A stretch of 64,000 bases of DNA from Rosa chinensis (taxonomy: Eukaryota > Streptophyta > Magnoliopsida > Rosales > Rosaceae), in contig NC_037091.1 in the NCBI RefSeq assembly GCF_002994745.2, positions 38,438,112 to 38,502,111 of the forward strand, written 5' to 3'. Numbering within the stretch: the stretch's first letter is position 1; each line of letters begins with the position of its first letter. A program made the position numbers and the translations under genes. Positions 57,746 to 64,000 of this stretch are shown piece by piece. The notes under the pieces are model-generated. The model was not told the origin of the DNA, made no database searches, and saw nothing but the letters and a program-made list of their open reading frames with translations.

Positions 57746-58227
57746 TTTTTCTTTCTTTCATTTTTTCTTCCATTCTGGGCCTTCTGCAGTTCTGCCCCCA
57801 TTTAACCAAAAAAAAAAATACCAAAAATTGATTTGGGCACCCAGAGAAAAGCTCTGGGCACCCAATCATCTTTCTCCTCTGCCACAAGAATTGAATGGGG
57901 TTGAGAGATTCACGGCGTCGTCTTCATCCAGGTTGGCGACCCTGCTCCGACCACAACTGCTGGGAGAGGCCGGAAGACATGGACACGCGTCGCACGATGT
58001 ACAAAATCGACCAGAACAACCCGGGATCTGACATGGCAGGCGAAACCGCCGCTGCCTCCATCGTGTTCAAGTCACGTGACTGCCGATCCACCAACGTCGG
58101 TGACGATCGATGGCGCCGGATCTACACCTTCACCGAGAATCACAGCCATCGACATCATCATCGTCCTCGCCGCCGGCCATCTAGACCAGAGAACGGAGCT
58201 GAAGGTCGTGCACTGGTTCGGAGCCTC

Positions 58228-58332
<105 letters not shown>

Positions 58333-58462
58333 ATTAATTAGACTAAGGGTAAAATTGTTATTTCAATTCAAATTGGATTAGTGGGAATAAAAATCTGTTG
58401 CTGAAGTAAGTGGGATAACTTTGGCTCATTTTGGGGCTTTTGGTCAAGAACCCTTAGAATAA

Positions 58463-58777
58463 AGCTACCGAACATCGTTTTTATGGGTGTAAAGAAAGAT
58501 AAAAAATTTAGACATCTATTATTAGCCGATGTTAAGAATGACGCTAAGTGTAGCTTTTATATGCAACCAATGTATAATTTGAGTTTTAACATCAGTTTCT
58601 TAATGTGGAATTGATTTATTTTTTAATTATGACATTGTCTTAGCATAAGGAATAGCTTTACTTCCTTGTATATGATATAGACAATTCTTATATAACCGAT
58701 GTACTTATTCTTCTGTGACATCAGTTATTATTATTATTATTTTTTTGAAGAGTCTGTTATTATTTCGTAAGATTTTT
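58463..58777. other. AT-rich spacer
   Basis: No gene or repeat recognised apart from a short (ATT)n stretch near 58728-58741. Confidence 0.45.
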
Positions 58778-59600
58778 TTTTTCTTTAAATAGAAGTTGAA
58801 TTCATTAAATCAACAGCAAAATAATTGAAGTTTACCAAAACTTACATAAGAAATCCGGCAAGAAAATTTGAAGTAACCTACCTAACCTAAAACAAACCTT
58901 TAAAGATCACTGTGGTACTCACATTTAAGCGAGCCTATACAAGAATGGAAAAACCTCGCCTCCTATGGAAAAGAAATCATTCAACTAGTCCGCACTTGCC
59001 AATCATGCAATTGTGGTACAAGCAATACACTAGAAACGTCATAGAAGACTTACAGAAGTTAATCCAACTCTCAATACGCTAATACATTAGGGCCCAGATT
59101 GCCTTGACCTGAGCCCAAGCTTGTAGGCCCGAACCCAAATCAAATCTTGCCTAGCAGGAAAGCTCCCCTACCCCACCAACCCAAGATTGAGCCCAGGCCC
59201 AAGCCTAAGCAAACAGAGGAGGAGCCTCACCGCACTGCTCCTTTGCCTTCGCCGCCGTCATGTCCTCCGGCGGCAACCCTTTGGACCACAACATCGGATT
59301 GAGAGCAGCAATTCGCCGGACTCGCCGCCTTGCCTCCCTGACTTGAACCACGCCGCTTCCTCGACCACCAACGACCAGTGATCGATCTGCCAAGAACAAT
59401 CTAGAAACCAGAATCGATCGACCAACGACCTACAACGGATCGACCCTACGCCGGCCGGAATTCAAGCCGCTGCACTACGGACTACGACCTAGAAGCCCAG
59501 ATCAGAGCAATCCAATCGAAGCCTCTTAGCCCGAATCCACTAACACGACCGCAACCCCTCCGACACCATCGAGCTGAACACGACTAGTCTTGCCGCGACT
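58778..59600 (-). mobile_element. Probable LINE-type retroposon fragment, minus strand
   Basis: Read on the minus strand the segment ends TTAATGAATTCAACTTCTAT followed shortly by an A-run (T-run at 58770-58780), a common tail of plant non-LTR retroposons. The other end (59100-59560) is GC-richer with CGCCGG motifs, as often in LINE 5' regions. No reverse transcriptase is found and no target duplication was identified. Tentative. Confidence 0.4.
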
Positions 59601-59814
59601 GCATTGTTTTGTTTTTGTTTCTTTTGCTTTAATTTCAAAGTCAAAAATGATTTGCTTTCCTTTTCATACATTAGTTCTTCATGAAAAACATCAAAATGAG
59701 CATACATATTGTAAGCCATCCAGACCCCCAAAAAAAAATATATATATTGTAAGGAAAACAATTTTCATTAATATTGATGCTTAAAGTGCATAACAACATC
59801 CCAAGTATTTCTAT

Positions 59815-60639
59815 GAGTTTTTCTATTGGAACATCCAAATTTGCTCATTTGACCTTTATGCTTTTTACACCTCTTATCAAATTTTCAAATACTAAATTTA
59901 CTCACTAAACCTCACTAAATAGTCTAAACTTTCTCAAATAATCTCACTCATATAATTTGCAAACAAATTATTATCTTTAAAATAAAAAATTTAGTCATTT
60001 CAATGATTTAATCACTCGATAAATCTTAACTAAATATACATTTCTTAATCAAACTTGAGTTTCAAAAATTAATGTCTAATCAATAAGAAAATGCCATGAA
60101 CTATTATTTAAAAATTCTATTTTAGCTGTGCAAAAAAAAAATGAAGAAATCATTTGTTTTTATTCAAAAAAAAAAAATCATTCGTTTTTTTAATGTTTAT
60201 TTTTCTGTATTTTTTGTACCACATGATTAATTATTTAAATATTTTATTTATTTTTTATTTTTTACAAATATAATGGATTGACTTAGATTTAAGTCATAAA
60301 TCATAAGAGGAATTATTTTGCTTTCCCTCACCAATATGCGTTCAACATTTATATCATACATTTTTATGTCACATGATCTTAATACATTTTTATATATTTA
60401 ATTCTTATTAAATATATATGAATGTTTTAATGAGTATGTAGTGAAATTGGAAAATGAAAATAGATAAGGAATACAATCTAATATTATTGAATTGGAAAGT
60501 CTACATAAAATAAATGTAATATTTTTTTGGTATAATTATTGTCCTTAATAGTCATTTTATAGTAGATTATATATGTCATTTAATAATTCATAATAGAGTG
60601 AGGTCAAGTGAGCAGATTTGGAGGTCCCAATAGAAACTC
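59815..60639. mobile_element. Mutator-like MITE
   Basis: A 9-bp target duplication TATTTCTAT (59806-59814 and 60640-60648) flanks inverted repeats of about 45 bp. Left end: GAGTTTTTCTATTGGAACAT; right end: the near-complement of it, allowing a 1-base indel and a few substitutions. The core is extremely AT-rich and non-coding. Size 825 bp. Confidence 0.92.
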
Positions 60640-60648
60640 TATTTCTAT

Positions 60649-62183
60649 TCATAAAATGTGGAAATGAGACAAAAGTTCTAAATCTATAACAGTTCATAAA
60701 TATCTAGAACTAATTCACTAGAAACATAAAAGAAGGTGAGCCTTTGCCAAGACTTCATATCCGGTTTGTCCTACATTTCTCCTTCACTGCAGCTAATTTA
60801 GATTGCTCCTTCGCATGCTAATTTAGATTGCTCCTTTCATTCCTACACTCCTAAGCATCACAAACAAAGAGTATCAATTAATTAGCTGAACCAAAGTTCT
60901 CTCAACAAAATCAAAAACAAAACAATGGTTGAGAATCCACTATCATGAACCTCTGTTGTGTAAATAAACTAGTCAAAACAAAACACAACACAAGCAAGAA
61001 CAAACTATACAGTCCTACCGGCATCATTTTCTCCTAACAGAGCAGTAACGATGTAAACAATACTAACAATAATTTCATACTACACAATAATGATGTAAAC
61101 AATACTAACAGAGTAGAAGAGCAAGCCTAACCTTCAATTTTCTCCTTTACACACCCCACCTGTTTCGCATGCTTCTCATGAATCAGGTAAACCACCTCAT
61201 AGTAGCACACTACACAACAAGGAAAACAGTAAGTTGTAAGACTATCCAACCCCCTTAAGAACCAAATACTTACCCTATGCCCTATACAGAAACATAGAGA
61301 CAAATTACCTATTATCTCACGTATAAATTTGTACCTCCGAAAGAACCACTGTCTGAACTTCGGACAGAAACCTCAAGGCAATTAACCTCTTCTGAAATTA
61401 TACAAAATATAAATACAAAGACGCGGTCCACAAATCCAATATAGGGAACCCAGTTCACTGACCTGGCAAATACATATCACAAATCCAATCCAAAATTTCA
61501 ACTTATTTGTGGGGTAGATCCATAGATGTGCTCCTGTTAGAGTTGCCCACCAAATTAACAAATTGACAAAGAAACACAAACACACAATCGATGCAAAAAG
61601 GATGAATCGCTCCATAAAGGAATCTATTGATTCTCTCCTCAAATTTGATAAGAAGTTAGTCTATGATGCTCGAGCATGTACTTGATTTGAGTGCCTAGCT
61701 AAAGAAAAACACAGGAGGTAAATTACACTCGGTGAATTAAACATAATATCACTATCTGATGCGCTATACTTCTAAAACAAAATAAAAAATCCTTCCACAT
61801 CAACACATGTACAGGTCCCAACATCTCCACACAAAAAAAACTTTGAGAACGAACATAAAAGGCAAGTGTAGTTGCTTTCCATATACATAACAAATTAGCA
61901 TATAAAAGCTGAGAACAACAAATACGCAGAGTTTTAATTACCATCTCAAAAGGGGAGGTGACTAGCCATGGCTGGACAATTACATTACTGTGAGATCAAA
62001 TCCCAAGCCATAACCTAAATCTTGTGTTTAGCAAAATGAGCAAAAACTTCTAGTCAATTCTTTTATTTGCGTGATCGTTACAAAATCATTCCTTACAAAT
62101 ACAGAAGGAAAAACTTTAGCAACTCTCGACTAATACAATGAACAATAAACTTATTGCCTGACCTTTTTAATTATCTCATAGAT
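60649..62183. other. Spacer and probable 3' UTR of the right-hand PPR gene
   Basis: No coding exon is supported. A repeated AATGATGTAAACAATACTAA (near 61047 and 61088) is the only local repeat noticed. The last few hundred bases should include the 3' UTR of the minus-strand PPR gene. Confidence 0.45.
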
Positions 62184-64000
62184 TCACTCTGCAGATGCAG
62201 CATGTCTTTTAGGACTGAAACTTCTCAAAGTTTTCAGCGTTTGCAGATCAGGCATCAATCCCTTTTGGATCATTTCCTTAACAAGCCTCAAAGCTTCATG
62301 TATTCTGTTAACTTTTATATAGCTATTGACCAAGGTTGTATAGGAAGCCATATCAGGAATATGACCCTTCAACACCATAAAACTAAAGACCTTCTCTGCC
62401 TTGTCAATTTTTCCATGCAAACAATAATCATGAAGTAGCATGTTGAATGAGATCTTGCTAACCTCCATACCATATTGAAATCTTTCTTCAAATGCTTTGC
62501 GAGCCTCTTCTGTCATCCCTTCTTTGGAGAGAGCATCAAACAGGTCTGTCAAAGTTAATATATTGGGCAAGATGCCCAGCCCTACCATTTCATCAAACAA
62601 CCTTGTCGCTTCACCCCATTGTGATGTATTGCACATGCCATAAATTAGACAGCTGTAAGTGATATGGTCAGGATTTAGATCTCTTTGAGTCATTACCTGC
62701 AAAACAGTGAGGGCGTCCTTGGTCCTTCCCTTCTTGCAAAGAGCATCTATTACAGAGTTAAAGGTTACAACATCTGGTGGGACTTCTTCATCCTTCATTC
62801 TATTAAGCAAGCTTGTTGCCCCTCTCCATTGGCCAGAAAGGCACAATCCATGAAGTAATGAATTGTAGGTGACAAGATCAGGTTTTACACCTCTATGGAT
62901 CATTTGTTCCACAAGATTAAGTGCCTCTGTTGTTTTTCCTCCCTTGCATAAAGCATCCAACACAGCATTGAATGTAACAATATTGGGCAAGATTCCACAT
63001 TCAATCATACTTTTAAATAACTGTACAGCCTTTTCCCATTGACCAGACTTGCAATGACTGCTGATTAGGGCATTGTAGGTATACACATCTGGTGAAATTC
63101 CACTCTCAACCATGCAAGACAAGAATCTTTGGGCCTTTTCCCACTTCCCTGATTGGCAAAGTCCGTATATTAGGGTGTTGAAGGTGACAACATCGGGGGC
63201 AATTCCTTGATCCTTCATTGTTTCGAACAGATCGAGAACTTTATCCCAATCACCCATATTGCATAATCCACGAATTAATGAATTATAAGTGTAGGCATCC
63301 GGTACTACACTTCTGCTGATCATATCTTCAAATAGGGTCAAGGCCTGCTTGATATTTCTTTCTTTACAAAGGCTGTCAATGATTGGATTGTAGCAATCCG
63401 AATTCGGCTTAAACCTTCCATTACCATACATCTGCTCAAGTATCTTGATTGCATTAGTAGTCTTCCCAGCTTTGCATAACCCATTAATTACGATACCATA
63501 AGTGAATACATCACATGTGTATCCCTTATCTTCCATTTTCTGGACCAGCTTCACTGCTTCAGCAAGACAGCTATTCTTGCAAAGCCCGTGAAGCAAAGGA
63601 TTCAGAGAATAACCACCAAGTTGAAAACCATGTTTAAGAGCAATTCCTAAAGCAGAGAAACCCAAGTCCACCCGATTCAGACGGCACAAGCAATTAATGA
63701 TAATACTTATTGTACAAACATCAGGTTGGAAGTGAGCAGTACTCATCAGCTGCTTACACATAGAAACAACAGTGGAGTAATGCTTCATCTTGGAGAGTAC
63801 CCCCAACAAACCATTAAAAGCCCTGATGGAGGGGATGGGTTTCATTTGAATCATGGAATTGAAGTAACCCAATGCTTCATCTAACCTAAGACAACCAGAT
63901 TTATAACGAATGTCTACCAATTCCTCAAAATTAGTGGCGTCAATGTGAGAATGATTGACAGCAAAAGAAGAGCGACACTGGGTTCTGACAGACCCAAAAA
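62184..64000 (-). CDS. Pentatricopeptide repeat protein, P class, N-terminus outside window
   Basis: A minus-strand frame stays open from the stop at 62184-62186 to the right edge of the window, at least 605 codons. There is no methionine before the repeats, so the start codon and probably part of the organelle-targeting peptide lie beyond 64000. The visible N-terminus is rich in Ser and Arg (SVRTQCRSSFAVNHS). About 14 or more tandem 35-residue P motifs follow, for example DVFTYGIVINGLCKAGKTTN, DAYTYNSLIRGLCNMGDWDK and DVVTFNTLIYGLCQSGKWEK. The pattern is of the Rf-like/P-class type, which binds organellar RNA and affects its stability, processing or translation. No E or DYW domain. A related fragment lies at 56175-56600. 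Confidence 0.9.
   Translation of the reverse strand, partial: FGSVRTQCRSSFAVNHSHIDATNFEELVDIRYKSGCLRLDEALGYFNSMIQMKPIPSIRAFNGLLGVLSKMKHYSTVVSMCKQLMSTAHFQPDVCTISIIINCLCRLNRVDLGFSALGIALKHGFQLGGYSLNPLLHGLCKNSCLAEAVKLVQKMEDKGYTCDVFTYGIVINGLCKAGKTTNAIKILEQMYGNGRFKPNSDCYNPIIDSLCKERNIKQALTLFEDMISRSVVPDAYTYNSLIRGLCNMGDWDKVLDLFETMKDQGIAPDVVTFNTLIYGLCQSGKWEKAQRFLSCMVESGISPDVYTYNALISSHCKSGQWEKAVQLFKSMIECGILPNIVTFNAVLDALCKGGKTTEALNLVEQMIHRGVKPDLVTYNSLLHGLCLSGQWRGATSLLNRMKDEEVPPDVVTFNSVIDALCKKGRTKDALTVLQVMTQRDLNPDHITYSCLIYGMCNTSQWGEATRLFDEMVGLGILPNILTLTDLFDALSKEGMTEEARKAFEERFQYGMEVSKISFNMLLHDYCLHGKIDKAEKVFSFMVLKGHIPDMASYTTLVNSYIKVNRIHEALRLVKEMIQKGLMPDLQTLKTLRSFSPKRHAASAE

Noticed and set aside
61382..61642. 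Minus-strand 86-residue hydrophobic frame
   Set aside because: Isolated, AT-rich composition gives Phe/Ile/Leu-rich sequence by chance; no neighbouring exon or conserved motif.

Overview
The window is nuclear DNA of a flowering plant: AT-rich intergenic sequence, GT-AG spliced genes, pentatricopeptide-repeat (PPR) genes and Ty1/copia retrotransposons. A complete TIR-NB-LRR gene points to a eudicot, because this class is missing from grasses. Family or species cannot be fixed from the sequence alone. All exon models here were assembled by hand from reading frame, splice consensus and family conservation.

Layout. 1-10.3 kb is dominated by a 9.45-kb Ty1/copia element (798-10250, TSD GAGAT). Its 5' LTR has swallowed a LINE-type zf-RVT/RNase H fragment, and its leader carries a nested hAT-like element. 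10.9-11.5 kb holds two tandem short Helitrons. 13.45-19.3 kb is an apparently intact five-exon TNL resistance gene (1264 aa) with a Mutator-like MITE in intron 1. 19.8-25.1 kb is a degenerate minus-strand copia element (TSD CTAAG) with a 230-bp Helitron inside. 25.9-27.9 kb is an internally deleted third copia (TSD GTAGT) just beyond the 3' end of a RING gene.

28.2-40.4 kb carries two minus-strand RING-finger paralogues, both modelled at 221 aa with the same intron phases, and between them a single-exon E-class PPR gene. A 1-kb terminal-inverted-repeat element and a perfect 79-bp tandem duplication also lie in this interval. 41.6-42.3 kb is a 5'-truncated LINE with a perfect 17-bp TSD. 44.3-55.4 kb is a 19-exon GH35 beta-galactosidase (879 aa, BGAL9 type). 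56.2-56.6 kb is a PPR gene fragment derived from or related to the P-class PPR gene at the right edge (62184-64000, N-terminus outside the window). Between them are two Mutator-like non-autonomous elements with 9-bp TSDs. One of them contains a GC-rich segment, an array of small TATTG..CAATA palindromes and a long (GA)n tract.

The cellular genes do not form a pathway: immune receptor, two probable ubiquitin ligases, two organellar RNA-binding proteins and a cell-wall glycosidase. The main story is dense nested transposon activity around six ordinary plant genes. I found no CRISPR array, operon, rRNA or convincing functional tRNA gene, and no clear new biological system.
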